64,000 nt of DNA from Flammeovirgaceae bacterium UBA2366 (GCA_002344065.1 DDTK01000004.1:1-64000); one strand, 5' to 3'. Positions 1-9,374 are shown, counted from the first letter of the stretch. Numbers and translations: made by a program. The notes: generated by a model not told the origin, from the sequence alone.

Positions 1-16
1 ACCCAAAATGGGAGTG

Positions 17-47
17 CAAAGGTAATGCATTAAAACTCTTTACGCAA
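17..47 (-). promoter_or_regulatory. Promoter of a gene lying left of the window
   Basis: On the minus strand TTG (45-47), a 20-nt spacer and TACCTTTG (17-24) match the Bacteroidota promoter consensus TTG-N19-21-TAnnTTTG. The start would fall near position 12 and point leftward off the window. The stretch just after the -7 box (GCACTCCCA) closely resembles the tRNA-Val promoter near 47730, so the missing gene may be a tRNA or translation gene (inference). The rest of 1-156 holds no gene; it contains one perfect DnaA-box word at 139-147. Confidence 0.6.
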
Positions 48-156
48 CACTGACCCAAATTTTCTTCGGTAAAAAGGGTTGCCCAAAGGGTTGATAATTA
101 ACTCATTACAATCTTAACCAATCACGATTAGAAAAAAGTTATCCACAAATTCAACT

Positions 157-681
157 TTAAACCTTGGGGGCTTTGTATAGCGGAACGGTTGAACAGGGCT
201 CACCAAACATTAGGCTAGCTACAACTGGACGCAGGTGCCTTGTTACTTCGGTGTAAACGGAAACCGGAACGTTTACTTTGCTGCATCCTTTCACAACGAC
301 CTTTCTCCCTGAAAAATCAGCCCAATGTATTTTTGATAATACCTCCTCAAAAATTTTCTCTTCCAATCGTTCGAGTGAACCGAAAAAGAACAGTCTTGCA
401 TAAGGCTGTAATGCTGATGCCAAAAGCATATATGCCCAAGTGGGAACAATCGCATCAACTGAACAAGTAATGGCCACAAATTTATCGTGGTATTGTTGCC
501 AATTATGGGTCTTAACAAAATCACGAAAATCCTTCTCTTTTAAAACTAGTCCCTGAAAGAGTTGATCCTTGATATCGATAAGTATTCGTTCACCGGGTTG
601 ATATAACTCTTCAAGATCAAACGTTACTAAAGCGCTTGAAGCAACCTTGTTCACTATTTCTTTTTCATCACTCATAATCAT
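157..681 (-). CDS. DUF2480 family protein
   Basis: A 174-residue soluble protein that I recognise as the Bacteroidota-restricted DUF2480 family, whose function is unknown. Characteristic conserved stretches are seen: TFDLEELY and GERILIDIKD near the N-terminus, AIVPTWAYMLL near residue 80, VVVKGCSK near 128 and GEPCSTVPLYK at the C-terminus, so the protein is full length for the family. Two starts are possible (681 or the ATG at 675). The gene follows tsaB by two bases and is the last gene of the rpmH-led operon, which suggests a housekeeping role; nothing in the sequence shows a catalytic site. Confidence 0.88.
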   Translation of the reverse strand: MIMSDEKEIVNKVASSALVTFDLEELYQPGERILIDIKDQLFQGLVLKEKDFRDFVKTHNWQQYHDKFVAITCSVDAIVPTWAYMLLASALQPYARLFFFGSLERLEEKIFEEVLSKIHWADFSGRKVVVKGCSKVNVPVSVYTEVTRHLRPVVASLMFGEPCSTVPLYKAPKV

Positions 682-683
682 TG

Positions 684-1364
684 CTAAATGATTTTTGGTG
701 CCTTCACCAAAAACTCCTTTAAATAAACCGGCTCATAATTCACAATATCTTCAAACTCTCCTTTATCGAATTTTTCACTAGCCATTGCACCCAATGCTAA
801 AGCTTGCGGGTAGATATTATGAATAAAAGAAGCTTGTGCATCTTTAATCATTGACTTGCATTTAGACGCACCGTCTCCAAAAAAAGTTATTTTTTTGTTT
901 TGTAACAGATCCTTAAAAGAAAAAGTGTCTATAACCTTAGCCTGAATAGGTTGGATTTCTTTGAGGTTAACATCAGCAATCAAACAATATACCTCCATTC
1001 GTCTGGCATCTATCATCGGACAAAGAAGATTATCCTGATCAACACTATTACTCATTTGAAAAGCCATAAGCTTTAAGGTGTTAACTGAAATCAATGGAAT
1101 ACCCAATGCAAAACATAAGCCCTTTGCAGTTGATACACCGATTCTTAGTCCTGTGTAAGAACCAGGGCCCGATGAAACTGCAACTGCGTTAAGCTCTGTG
1201 ATTTCAATTCCTGCAAACCTTGAGATGTCTTTAATTAACGAGGCTAACCTGGTAGCATGAGCCTGTTCAACATGTACTTCAGCTGAGGTTATTAATTGCT
1301 TGTTGGCATGTAAAGCCACAGAACAAATCCGTGTGGATGTTTCCAGGCTAAGAATTAAGGCCAT
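684..1364 (-). CDS. tsaB: tRNA threonylcarbamoyladenosine biosynthesis protein TsaB
   Basis: A 226-residue member of the ASKHA fold. The N-terminus ILSLETSTRICSVAL is the typical phosphate-1 loop, and VSSGPGSYTGLRIG near residue 64 is the hallmark TsaB/TsaD-type motif. In the family TsaB is the inactive partner that binds TsaD in the TsaB-TsaD-TsaE complex making the universal t6A37 modification of ANN-decoding tRNAs in the cytoplasm. The length is normal. Its start codon shares a base with the stop of the upstream protease gene (1364), which indicates translational coupling in the rpmH-rnpA-ctp-tsaB operon. Confidence 0.93.
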   Translation of the reverse strand: MALILSLETSTRICSVALHANKQLITSAEVHVEQAHATRLASLIKDISRFAGIEITELNAVAVSSGPGSYTGLRIGVSTAKGLCFALGIPLISVNTLKLMAFQMSNSVDQDNLLCPMIDARRMEVYCLIADVNLKEIQPIQAKVIDTFSFKDLLQNKKITFFGDGASKCKSMIKDAQASFIHNIYPQALALGAMASEKFDKGEFEDIVNYEPVYLKEFLVKAPKII

Positions 1365-3013
1365 CAGTTTGCCGTGAGAATTTTTCTGTAACCAGCGAGA
1401 TCATCAAGGGATTTAATGGCTTCTCCTATTGCGGTATCATACGCCAATGAAACAATATATTGACCTTCATTTAGTGCATAATGAAATGCTATTTGGCGGG
1501 ACAAAAGCTCAGAAATTTCATCTTTAAAACGATGAAGATCTTCGGCTTTATTGGACTCAATTTTCGAGGACAGCGATTTTAGCTCACCTTCTAGATCTGA
1601 AAAATATCGTTCTCTCCTGGCGGCCTCCACCAACTTCTTTGTTTCATACTCCAATGATGTGGAGTAAGTAAACTTCTGATCTCTGGTCCAGGTAATGAAT
1701 TTTTCAAATTCCTTATCGGAAAGTTTAAATGATTTCAGGTCTGGCTGGGTCGGATTTTCGTTACAGAACTTTGTGGCGTATTCGAAGATCAGGCCTGAAG
1801 TATAGAGTGTTGAGGTAACTTCCCCCAGATACCTCTGTTCCAATAAAATATCCGGATCAAGACCTCCTCCATCATACACTGTTCTTCCATTTTTAGTCTG
1901 GAACGCTGTCTTAACTGAATCTGCAAAAGCATTAACAGAGCCATCTTGTTTTCTGTGTGTGTAGTCTAACTTTTGGATGCATCTGCCGCTAGGTATATAG
2001 TATTTTGCGGTCGTTACTTTTAGCTGAGAATTGTAAGACAGTTGACGGGTAGTTTGTACCAGTCCTTTACCAAACGTACGACCACCAATTAAAACAGCCC
2101 GATCATAATCCTGCAATGCACCCGCTACAATTTCAGAAGCCGAGGCGCTTCCTTCATTGATCATAACTAATACCGGTATCTCCGTGTCGACTGGATTGTT
2201 CAATGTTGTATAGGTCTTATTCCACTCTGCAACCTTGCCCTTTGTACTAACCACTTCCTTACCTTTCGGGATAAAGAGATTAACAATATTGATTGCTTCA
2301 TGTAATAATCCGCCCGGGTTATCACGAAGATCCAGAACAATTTTTTTTGCTCCCTGTTGTTTCAGCTTTGTTACTGCATCCGCAACTTCCTTGGAGGCAC
2401 CCGGTGTAAAGTCATCCAATTTTATATACCCAATATCTGAGCCTATCAATCCTGAATATGCCAGGTTACTGATGGAGATTTTCTCGCGTTTTATTTTGAA
2501 GATGAGGTCATTCTTTTGACCGTACCTTTTCACTTTAACCTCAACTTCTGTTTTTGCTGCGCCCTTCAGCAATGTGCTTGTTTCGGAGGTTGTCTTACCC
2601 TGCACAGAAATTCCGTTTACAGCAATCAGTTCATCGCCAACCTTGATACCCGATTTATGTGCCGGGAAATTTTTGTACGGATGTGTAACGATTATTTTTT
2701 TATTAATCACCCCAATAAGGGCACCAATGCCCGCATACTGACCCGTAGTGGCAATTCTGAAATTTTCCAGTTCATTTTCGGGGATAAAGTCAGTATACGG
2801 ATCAAGTGACTCAAGCATACTATCAATACCATGCCGAATGAGTTTTTGCGGGTCAACTTCATCCACGTAATAAGTATTCACCTCTTTAAAAAGTGTGGCG
2901 AAAATATCCAGGCTCTTGGCTATCTCGAAATAATTCTCCGCGGGTTTCTTAAATGCAAGAAAGCAGGCTGATACTATTACTATACCTAAAATCCACTTAA
3001 CTTTTTTATGCAT
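1364..3013 (-). CDS. S41 family C-terminal processing peptidase
   Basis: A 549-residue CtpA/Tsp-like periplasmic serine protease. Order: an N-terminal hydrophobic signal or anchor (residues 7-22), a PDZ domain at about 88-165 (containing GIGALIG and SGIKVGDELIAVNG), the S41 catalytic core at about 190-350, and a C-terminal helical region of about 150 residues. The catalytic Ser lies in NEGSASASE near residue 289 and the Lys in TFGKGLVQ near 314. Such enzymes cut exported proteins from the C-terminus and act in envelope maintenance. The start overlaps the 3' end of rnpA by eight bases, so the two are coupled. The exact substrate cannot be told. Confidence 0.93.
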   Translation of the reverse strand: MHKKVKWILGIVIVSACFLAFKKPAENYFEIAKSLDIFATLFKEVNTYYVDEVDPQKLIRHGIDSMLESLDPYTDFIPENELENFRIATTGQYAGIGALIGVINKKIIVTHPYKNFPAHKSGIKVGDELIAVNGISVQGKTTSETSTLLKGAAKTEVEVKVKRYGQKNDLIFKIKREKISISNLAYSGLIGSDIGYIKLDDFTPGASKEVADAVTKLKQQGAKKIVLDLRDNPGGLLHEAINIVNLFIPKGKEVVSTKGKVAEWNKTYTTLNNPVDTEIPVLVMINEGSASASEIVAGALQDYDRAVLIGGRTFGKGLVQTTRQLSYNSQLKVTTAKYYIPSGRCIQKLDYTHRKQDGSVNAFADSVKTAFQTKNGRTVYDGGGLDPDILLEQRYLGEVTSTLYTSGLIFEYATKFCNENPTQPDLKSFKLSDKEFEKFITWTRDQKFTYSTSLEYETKKLVEAARRERYFSDLEGELKSLSSKIESNKAEDLHRFKDEISELLSRQIAFHYALNEGQYIVSLAYDTAIGEAIKSLDDLAGYRKILTAN

Positions 3014-3368
3014 ACTGCTGTAAACGCTTGATTGACTCTTTTAATTTCTCCTGAATGGTATGAAAATCCAGAATTTCTTTAGGTGTATAAATATACGCCA
3101 TTTGCAACTTTGGTGACTCGGGTAATTGAACCTTGTTTAGCCGATACGCCTCCCTCATTCTTCTCTTAATCAAATTGCGGTCAACAGCCCTTTTAAAATT
3201 GCGTTTTGATACAGAAAACAACACCTGGTGGCAAACCGCAAATTCATCATTCTTAAGTATTAAGACCTTAAACGGGTATAAATAAAAAGAGGAACCCTTG
3301 GTAAAGAGTTCCTGAATGCTATTGCGTTTGAATAATCTTTCGGATTTAGGAAAGCTGTATGCAGCCAT
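3006..3368 (-). CDS. rnpA: Ribonuclease P protein component
   Basis: A 120-residue basic protein. The RNR signature is clear as RAVDRNLIKRRMREAYRLN near residues 58-76, and the N-terminus (FPKSERLFKRNSIQELF) matches the family. It binds the RNase P RNA and helps 5' maturation of tRNAs. It sits directly downstream of rpmH, the classical rpmH-rnpA pair, and overlaps the protease gene downstream. No yidC or yidD follows, unlike in many other phyla; here the neighbours are an S41 protease and tsaB. Confidence 0.95.
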   Translation of the reverse strand: MAAYSFPKSERLFKRNSIQELFTKGSSFYLYPFKVLILKNDEFAVCHQVLFSVSKRNFKRAVDRNLIKRRMREAYRLNKVQLPESPKLQMAYIYTPKEILDFHTIQEKLKESIKRLQQYA

Positions 3369-3389
3369 GGGAAGAGGTTAATCGATCCC

Positions 3390-3405
3390 TGCCTGTTGGC
3401 AGGCA
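3390..3405. repeat. Short perfect hairpin between rpmH and rnpA
   Basis: TGCCTG TTGG CAGGCA forms a perfect 6-bp stem with a 4-nt loop in the 65-base rpmH-rnpA spacer. It has no T tract and is too short to be a convincing terminator. It could be an attenuating or processing hairpin or a copy of a small dispersed palindrome; a hairpin of the same geometry occurs at 47335-47350. Confidence 0.5.
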
Positions 3406-3433
3406 GCCCTTCCAGGAAAGCCTCGAAAGGGTA

Positions 3434-3595
3434 TTATTTCTTCTTAAAAGTAGTTTCGTCAGAAACCGTTAATTTCTTTCTGCCTTTTTTTCTGCGCGAA
3501 GCCAAAACCCTGCGACCATTGGCTGAGGCCATTCTTTCGCGGAAACCGTGCTTATTCTTGCGCTTTCTTTTAGATGGTTGAAATGTGCGTTTCAT
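3434..3595 (-). CDS. rpmH: 50S ribosomal protein L34
   Basis: A 53-codon gene reading MKRTFQPSKRKRKNKHGFRE at the N-terminus and RVLASRRKKGRKKLTVSD further on, which is unmistakable L34. It is a small, extremely basic protein of the large ribosomal subunit. The C-terminal tail is slightly longer than the 46-47 residues of E. coli L34, as is common in Bacteroidota. It is the first gene of the leftward operon and has a strong promoter 36 bases upstream. Confidence 0.97.
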   Translation of the reverse strand: MKRTFQPSKRKRKNKHGFRERMASANGRRVLASRRKKGRKKLTVSDETTFKKK

Positions 3596-3631
3596 GCTGT
3601 GTATCGTTTACCCCACCATAAATGAGGGCTG

Positions 3632-3661
3632 CAAAAATAATGAAGATAAACCGATTTACAA
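3632..3661 (-). promoter_or_regulatory. rpmH operon promoter
   Basis: On the minus strand TTG (3659-3661), 19-nt spacer and TATTTTTG (3632-3639) match the Bacteroidota sigma consensus exactly. The start site should be near 3627, leaving about 30 nt of leader. The initial region GCAGCCCTC resembles that of the tRNA-Val promoter. Confidence 0.75.
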
Positions 3662-3689
3662 CCCCTGAATTAAGAAATTAAGGGCGAAA

Positions 3690-4685
3690 TCAGGCAATCA
3701 AATCAGCCAATACCTTTTTAACCTGGTCGGGCTGGAGGCGGGGACCGAACTGTGAGACCACACGGGATGACGCCAATGAAGCAATTTTACCAGCTTCGGC
3801 ATAGCTGTGTCCATGTGTAATTCCATACAAAAATGCCCCGGAAAACATATCGCCTGCACCATTGGTGTCAATAGCCCGTACTTTGTAGGGCTCAATTTCT
3901 ATAAAGGTATCGCCATCAAAAATAAGAGCACCGTTGGCACCTAAGGTTATGGCAAATCGTTTGGCAGATAATTTGAGCTTTTCGCGTGCTTCATCCAATG
4001 TATTGGTGCCGGTAAAAATCATCGCCTCTTCTTCGTTGCAAAACAATAAATCCACACTGGCCCCTACAATTTCTTGCATTTGATTTGCGAAGTATTTTAC
4101 CATGCTTGGATCAGAAAAGGTTAAGGAAGTAAGTACCCTATTTTTCTCGGCTATCTTCTTTGCTTCTTTCATGGCTTCAAATCCCTTCGGACTGGCTACC
4201 AGATAACCTTCAAGATATACATAGGTAGAATTTTTTATTGCCTCCTCATCCAGATGTTCCGGTGCTAAAAATGAGCTGACACCTAAAAAGGTATTCATGG
4301 TGCGTTGCGCATCCGGGCTGGTCATTACCAAGCATTTTCCACTATGCCCTTCCGGACATTTATCATGAGTTAAGTTCGTTTCAACCCCATTGCGTTTTAA
4401 ATCGTCCAGAAAAAACTTACCAAGTTCATCCTTTGCAACGAGACACGAATAAAATGATCTGCCTCCAAATTGATTAAGCGCGACTACCGTGTTACCTGCT
4501 GAACCTCCACCTGACATGCGACTCCTTTTCATATCAATAGCCTTTAGTAATTCAAGCTGACGTTTTTCATCTACCAAGGTCATCACGCCCTTTTCAATAT
4601 TGTTCTTTTCAAAAAAGTCGTGATCAACTTCAGTTACAATATCTACAATAGCATTACCTATGCCATAAACATCATACTTACTCAT
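3690..4685 (-). CDS. PfkB family carbohydrate/adenosine kinase
   Basis: A 331-residue ribokinase-fold kinase. The N-terminal signature GGGSAGNTVVALNQFGG (about residues 59-75) and the C-terminal signature TNGAGDMFSGAF with the catalytic Asp of GAGD near residue 278 are intact. The N-terminus YGIGNAIVDI and the overall length resemble the adenosine-kinase-like PfkB proteins of Bacteroidota, so adenosine or a sugar is the probable substrate, with ATP as donor. Position 36 bases upstream of the phosphodiesterase gene suggests cotranscription but the metabolic link is unclear. Confidence 0.9.
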   Translation of the reverse strand: MSKYDVYGIGNAIVDIVTEVDHDFFEKNNIEKGVMTLVDEKRQLELLKAIDMKRSRMSGGGSAGNTVVALNQFGGRSFYSCLVAKDELGKFFLDDLKRNGVETNLTHDKCPEGHSGKCLVMTSPDAQRTMNTFLGVSSFLAPEHLDEEAIKNSTYVYLEGYLVASPKGFEAMKEAKKIAEKNRVLTSLTFSDPSMVKYFANQMQEIVGASVDLLFCNEEEAMIFTGTNTLDEAREKLKLSAKRFAITLGANGALIFDGDTFIEIEPYKVRAIDTNGAGDMFSGAFLYGITHGHSYAEAGKIASLASSRVVSQFGPRLQPDQVKKVLADLIA

Positions 4686-4725
4686 AGCTTACTAATCGTG
4701 TTAAAATGAAGGTGCAATGATAAGG

Positions 4726-5709
4726 CTATTTTTTGTTTGAACCATTTTGGGTGGCTCCATTTCCTTTTAGCCCAAGACCAATTTCAGCTGCCCGGTTAGG
4801 GTAATCGGTAATTAAACCGTCAACGCCCATAGTCTTTAGTTTTTTCATGTCTTCCACCTCATTAACTGTCCAGGGTATTACCCTCAATTTGCTATTGTTT
4901 ATTGTAACGGAAGTTGTGGGTGTTGCCTTCGGAACAGTTAGCGTATGCAGGTAATCAACATGTTCCTTTTTTAATAGCTTAAAGTAGGGGCTATAAGCCG
5001 ATGGAATAAAGCCCAGTTCTTCCAGGTTTTTCTCAGGAGACTTGGCGTTCTCCACCAAAAATGCGAGGCGCACATGTGGATAAGTTGCCTTCCAGTATTT
5101 CAGTACGCGCAAATCAAACGACTGAATAACTACGCGCTCCCAGGGCAAGTACTGATCAACAAGCTGATATACCTTATCAGAAAACTCCTGAGGTGTTGGG
5201 TGATAAATATTATCACTCTCCTTACGGCTTTTTATCTCAATATTATAGTCAACCTCATACCGCGAATAGTTTTTGATGTAATCCTCAACCGCTATGATAA
5301 CATCACTTAACAATGGTTTATGTGCCGATAGCTTTTCTTGTTCGGGAAACCGTGTATTTCCCTTTGATCCACAATCGAATTTTTTTACCTCATCATATGT
5401 GAGCTGATAGATATTAAAATTCATTTCATCAGCTTTGGCTATTTCGCTTCCATTGGGCTGCAAGCAAATTTCAGCCGACATCCATGGTTCATGCGAAACG
5501 ATTACTTGTCCATCTTTTGTTACGGCCAAATCAAGTTCAATAGTAGTCACGCCATAATCCAGCGCTTTAATAAAGGCTGGTATTGTATTTTCAGGCAGGA
5601 TGCCTCGTGCCCCACGGTGACCCTGAAGATCAAATTTAGGAATGTACTGAGCAGTGGTGGCCATCGGTATAATTGCCATAAAAAAAATAAGGTGCACGAA
5701 AAACTTCAT
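4726..5709 (-). CDS. Secreted glycerophosphodiester phosphodiesterase
   Basis: A 327-residue GDPD-family enzyme with a cleavable signal peptide (about residues 1-20, ending near TTAQ). The conserved HRG motif (GHRGARG near residue 31), PENT, the metal-binding ELDLAVTKD and the catalytic SHEP motif follow in the expected order, and VDGLITDYP closes the TIM barrel. It hydrolyses glycerophosphodiesters to glycerol-3-phosphate and an alcohol in the periplasm, allowing phospholipid headgroup scavenging. The length is typical of secreted forms. Confidence 0.93.
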   Translation of the reverse strand: MKFFVHLIFFMAIIPMATTAQYIPKFDLQGHRGARGILPENTIPAFIKALDYGVTTIELDLAVTKDGQVIVSHEPWMSAEICLQPNGSEIAKADEMNFNIYQLTYDEVKKFDCGSKGNTRFPEQEKLSAHKPLLSDVIIAVEDYIKNYSRYEVDYNIEIKSRKESDNIYHPTPQEFSDKVYQLVDQYLPWERVVIQSFDLRVLKYWKATYPHVRLAFLVENAKSPEKNLEELGFIPSAYSPYFKLLKKEHVDYLHTLTVPKATPTTSVTINNSKLRVIPWTVNEVEDMKKLKTMGVDGLITDYPNRAAEIGLGLKGNGATQNGSNKK

Positions 5710-5741
5710 GCACCAAAGATAAAATGTTTTATACCAAGTTG

Positions 5742-8543
5742 TTAGCGAATAATCTGCATGCGCATGCCACCACCACGGGGTCCGGCTCCCATCGGATTAA
5801 GATGTTTATTAAGCGCATAGGTAAAACTAACCATGTAATATCTGCCTAACGAATTGAAGGTTTGGCGTTCATAGTAGTTTGAGGTTGCAGTTTGTGCGAC
5901 CCCCAGATTTTGGTCAAGCAAGTTATTTACCAACAGCTTGAGCTCACCCTTTTTATTTTTTAGTAAAAACCGGGATACAGACATATTCAACAAGGGTATT
6001 GTTTCCCGGTAATCACTAGATTGATCGGTATATACCAGGTAATCGAAGTTTGCTGTGAATTGGTAATTCTTAAGAAAACTCACATTTGTTTCGGCTGTGT
6101 ATGTCTGATTAAAAAATACCTGATCTGGCTGGTCAAACTCATACCTGGTTTTTTGATGGTTGAGTTGTGACGTTAGGTTTACTTCAAAAATTTCTTTGAA
6201 ACGATAATTATACCTCAGATTCCCCCCTACCACAAGTTGATCAATTTCATTTGCCACATCATTGAGTAAATTAATACTACGCTGATTGCGGACATTGCTG
6301 CCCACACTGAATCTGCTCTTAATTTTCTGAACAGGGAAACTGAGGGATGCATTTCCCATAGCGCTGAAAGTATTATCTACGTTTACCGGTATGGTAGTGC
6401 GGATATTTTGTTCATCAACAAACTGAGCATTTGTTATTGCGTTAGTGGTATAATCCACATCGGCAAATAAAAAGAAGCTTATAAATGTTACCGGATTAAA
6501 TGTGGTAAAGTTAGCTCGCCAGCTCTGCTGGTAAGAAGGCTTTAGCGCAGGATTGCCAACATAAATATTCAATGGGTCGCTGTTATCAACCACGGGCTGA
6601 AGCTGCTGAACAGAAGGCTCCCTTACAGAGGTTTCATAATCGAAACGAAGTCTTTTTGTTGTGGAGAAATCATAGGAGAAGCGTGCTACCGGGAGTAAAT
6701 TCTCAAAAGATCGATCAATTGTTGCGCCCAGTGTTTCAAGGTTTCCTTTCAGATTAGTAAACTGAAAATTACTTCCAATGGTAATACTGTATTTAGGCTT
6801 GTTCATTCTGAAGTTCAATCCAGCCCGCTGATACAGGTAATCGCTTGAAAATTTATTACTCAATGCCTGATTGAATTCCAATTCACCATTGTCAATATCA
6901 AACACTTCGCGATTCACCTTATTATTATTCAGATTTACAGTATAGTTACCTTCAAGGTATTTTCTGTTACCCAGTGGTTCTGTATAGGATATTGTTGTGC
7001 CATAGCTAACATTATCGGAGACCTGATTATTTCGCTGATCAAGTATCTGCTCATCAAAAACGGGTGTGTAAAACAAATTTGTAGCGTTCAGTGAACCCTC
7101 TCTGTCGGTATTATTCAAATTCAAAGTAAGGTTAGCCGAGACGGTTCTTCCTTTCTTTTGGAACCGGTGTCGAAAAAGAAAATTAGAATTAAACGTAGAC
7201 GATATGCCGGATGAAAGCGTCAGGTTTTCACTTTCATTTTGCAGGTCACCTTCCGGTGTGCGTGTTTGGCTTGTTGTTTGTTGACGTGAATCAGTTTCAT
7301 TAAAGGTAAAGCTATTAGTCCATCGAATTGAGTTTGCCGAATCTATTTTATGATCCATAATCAGGTTTGCACGGTGATTATTGTTTGTATTTTTCTGTTT
7401 AGAAAGTTGCTCAAAAGTATAATTGCCGGCAGGCAAGAAATTTTCACGGTATGTGGCTCTGATTATATCATGATCGAGGTAGTTATAAAAGTAATTCCCA
7501 TTTATGCTCGACTCTTTCCGCTTTCCGTAATTGTTACTGAAATTTATACCTCCTGCATAATTGGTCATAATTCCATTGTTGCGTCCACCGGTATTTATCG
7601 CTGCCCCCCCCTGATTTGCTCCACCCTGGTTGATCTGTATGCTCACCCCGCCACCACCAAACATTTGCTGTGAACCTCCGGTAAAATTCATGTAATCACC
7701 AATAGAAAAACCCTGCTCGTTTGTGTTATTACCCATGGCCAGAAAGGATAGTTGATTGCCCTTTGTAAACCGATTAATGCTTGCACGCCCGGTATAGCGC
7801 TCATCTGTACCTGCACCGGCTGTAATGTTTCCGAAAGCACCATTGCGTTTTTCCTCTTTTAACTCCAGGTTGATGGTCTTCTCGCGTTGCCCATCATCAA
7901 TACCGGTAAATTGTGCCTGATCAGATTGCCGGTCGAATACCTGTACTTTATCAACTGCATCTGCGGGTAGATTGCGTGTGGCCAATTTTGGATCACGACC
8001 AAAAAATTCTCTTCCGTCAACGGTAACGCGTTGCACCTGCTCACCCTGGGCCCGAATCGTTCCGTCATTGTCTACTTCAACGCTGGGTAATTGCTTAAGC
8101 AGATCCTCCACCATGGCATTGGGTTTAACGCGGAAAGACTCCGCATTAAACTCAATGGTATCTCTCTTAACCACCACGGGTGCACGTTCGGCACGAATGG
8201 TTATTTCGTCCAGTATTCTTCGTTCGGGCTGCATTTTTAACAATCCCAAATCAACTATTGCCTCTTCGGGCTTGGGGGAAACTTTTATGGTAAGCGGAGC
8301 ATATCCAACATAGGTTACTTTGAATAAGTACTCGGCACGATTTACATTCTTGATTTCAAAAATTCCCTGGTTATTGCTCACACCAAAGTTTACCAACGAA
8401 GAATCCTTTGGGTTGAGGATAAGCACTGTTGCCGAGGGTAATACCGTACCGGTTGAATCGGCCAATTGTCCTTTGATGGATATTTTTTGAGCGTATGCTC
8501 CAACTGCCAATCCGAAAAAGGCTACTGTTATTAATATCCGCAT
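5742..8543 (-). CDS. Outer-membrane beta-barrel protein with carboxypeptidase-regulatory-like domain
   Basis: A 933-residue TonB-receptor-like protein. A signal peptide (ending AYAQ, residue 18) is followed by a carboxypeptidase D regulatory-like beta-sandwich (about 22-105), a plug-like domain (about 120-230, with VEDLLKQLPSVEV and VTVDGREFFGRD) and a long barrel to the C-terminus. The tail is Gly/Met/Arg-rich and lacks an obvious terminal aromatic residue. A Gln/Gly/Asn-rich stretch lies around residues 290-325. Barrels of this type often pair with GLPGLI proteins, as here: the GLPGLI gene lies 36 bases upstream in the same direction. The ligand cannot be inferred. Confidence 0.9.
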   Translation of the reverse strand: MRILITVAFFGLAVGAYAQKISIKGQLADSTGTVLPSATVLILNPKDSSLVNFGVSNNQGIFEIKNVNRAEYLFKVTYVGYAPLTIKVSPKPEEAIVDLGLLKMQPERRILDEITIRAERAPVVVKRDTIEFNAESFRVKPNAMVEDLLKQLPSVEVDNDGTIRAQGEQVQRVTVDGREFFGRDPKLATRNLPADAVDKVQVFDRQSDQAQFTGIDDGQREKTINLELKEEKRNGAFGNITAGAGTDERYTGRASINRFTKGNQLSFLAMGNNTNEQGFSIGDYMNFTGGSQQMFGGGGVSIQINQGGANQGGAAINTGGRNNGIMTNYAGGINFSNNYGKRKESSINGNYFYNYLDHDIIRATYRENFLPAGNYTFEQLSKQKNTNNNHRANLIMDHKIDSANSIRWTNSFTFNETDSRQQTTSQTRTPEGDLQNESENLTLSSGISSTFNSNFLFRHRFQKKGRTVSANLTLNLNNTDREGSLNATNLFYTPVFDEQILDQRNNQVSDNVSYGTTISYTEPLGNRKYLEGNYTVNLNNNKVNREVFDIDNGELEFNQALSNKFSSDYLYQRAGLNFRMNKPKYSITIGSNFQFTNLKGNLETLGATIDRSFENLLPVARFSYDFSTTKRLRFDYETSVREPSVQQLQPVVDNSDPLNIYVGNPALKPSYQQSWRANFTTFNPVTFISFFLFADVDYTTNAITNAQFVDEQNIRTTIPVNVDNTFSAMGNASLSFPVQKIKSRFSVGSNVRNQRSINLLNDVANEIDQLVVGGNLRYNYRFKEIFEVNLTSQLNHQKTRYEFDQPDQVFFNQTYTAETNVSFLKNYQFTANFDYLVYTDQSSDYRETIPLLNMSVSRFLLKNKKGELKLLVNNLLDQNLGVAQTATSNYYERQTFNSLGRYYMVSFTYALNKHLNPMGAGPRGGGMRMQIIR

Positions 8544-8579
8544 GTAGTGTGTGCTTTTTAGTTGAAAGAGTATAGCGTA

Positions 8580-9374
8580 TCAGTTACGGATAATTACATT
8601 GCCTCCACCCTGGCGCATCTTTTCCATTTGCTCATTAACAAGCTTTCGATACTCTTCCTGCGTAACTTTTGTACCGACTGATGGCACCTTTAACTCATTC
8701 TTCTTCAATGCTCGTGGTTCAACTTTTGTAGCTAAGGTTACACGCTCTCCCCCGTTAACATCCACGGCCAACACAGTGCCGGGTAAGGTATTAAAGCGAT
8801 CAGGACCAAGAAATGGCCGAATCTGATCTGTGTACCATGCTGTAATTTCTGCAGTTCTTGTTTGAGGTTGAGCACCACCGGGGCCGCCTATCATTACCTG
8901 CATTTCTTCTGTGAAGTAAGCTTGCTTGCATACATACCCCAAAATGGTTTTGGTTTCTGATCCGAATTTCCATGGCAACATTTTTAACGTGTCCTCAATC
9001 AAATATTTCTTGCCCATAAACTCCTGCGAAACCGTGCGTAATTGCGTTTCGGTATTAATATATGTTTCGCTTTGCGGTGTGGCCATGCGGAAACGCATTC
9101 CCCCCGTATTGATATCTTCTTCCTCATCCTCAATTACCGGTTTATAAATGGTTTCAGAAGCATTGAAGTACAACTGGTTTTTCATGGTGCGAAATTCGGG
9201 GATCATATTTTTCATCCCTTCTCTTTCAGGCGGAATGTTGCGGTGCATATTAATTTTGGTTTCATAGTGGATAACTCCCTCTGCAGTTTGACCGAAAACA
9301 ATATGGACGGCTGTTAAGGAAACCAATACCCCGATTATCAGTATTACTTTTTTCATGGTGGTTGAGCTTTTCAT
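8580..9374 (-). CDS. GLPGLI family protein
   Basis: A 264-residue exported protein with a signal peptide starting at MKKVILIIGVLVSL (an alternative ATG at 9356 begins exactly there). The body matches the Bacteroidota GLPGLI family: a central region on removal of a fragment (ILGYVCKQAYF), followed by AWYTDQIRPFLGPDRFNTLPGTVLAVDVN, where FNTLPG replaces the name-giving GLPGLI. Function is unknown; these proteins are usually encoded next to outer-membrane receptors, which is the case here. It is divergent from the histidine kinase gene, which probably regulates it (inference). Confidence 0.9.
   Translation of the reverse strand: MKSSTTMKKVILIIGVLVSLTAVHIVFGQTAEGVIHYETKINMHRNIPPEREGMKNMIPEFRTMKNQLYFNASETIYKPVIEDEEEDINTGGMRFRMATPQSETYINTETQLRTVSQEFMGKKYLIEDTLKMLPWKFGSETKTILGYVCKQAYFTEEMQVMIGGPGGAQPQTRTAEITAWYTDQIRPFLGPDRFNTLPGTVLAVDVNGGERVTLATKVEPRALKKNELKVPSVGTKVTQEEYRKLVNEQMEKMRQGGGNVIIRN

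Noticed and set aside
139..147. Perfect DnaA-box word TTATCCACA near the rpmH operon, suggesting an origin
   Set aside because: Only one perfect copy is present, and one occurrence is about what chance gives in 64 kb. No dnaA gene, box cluster or AT-rich unwinding region is seen.
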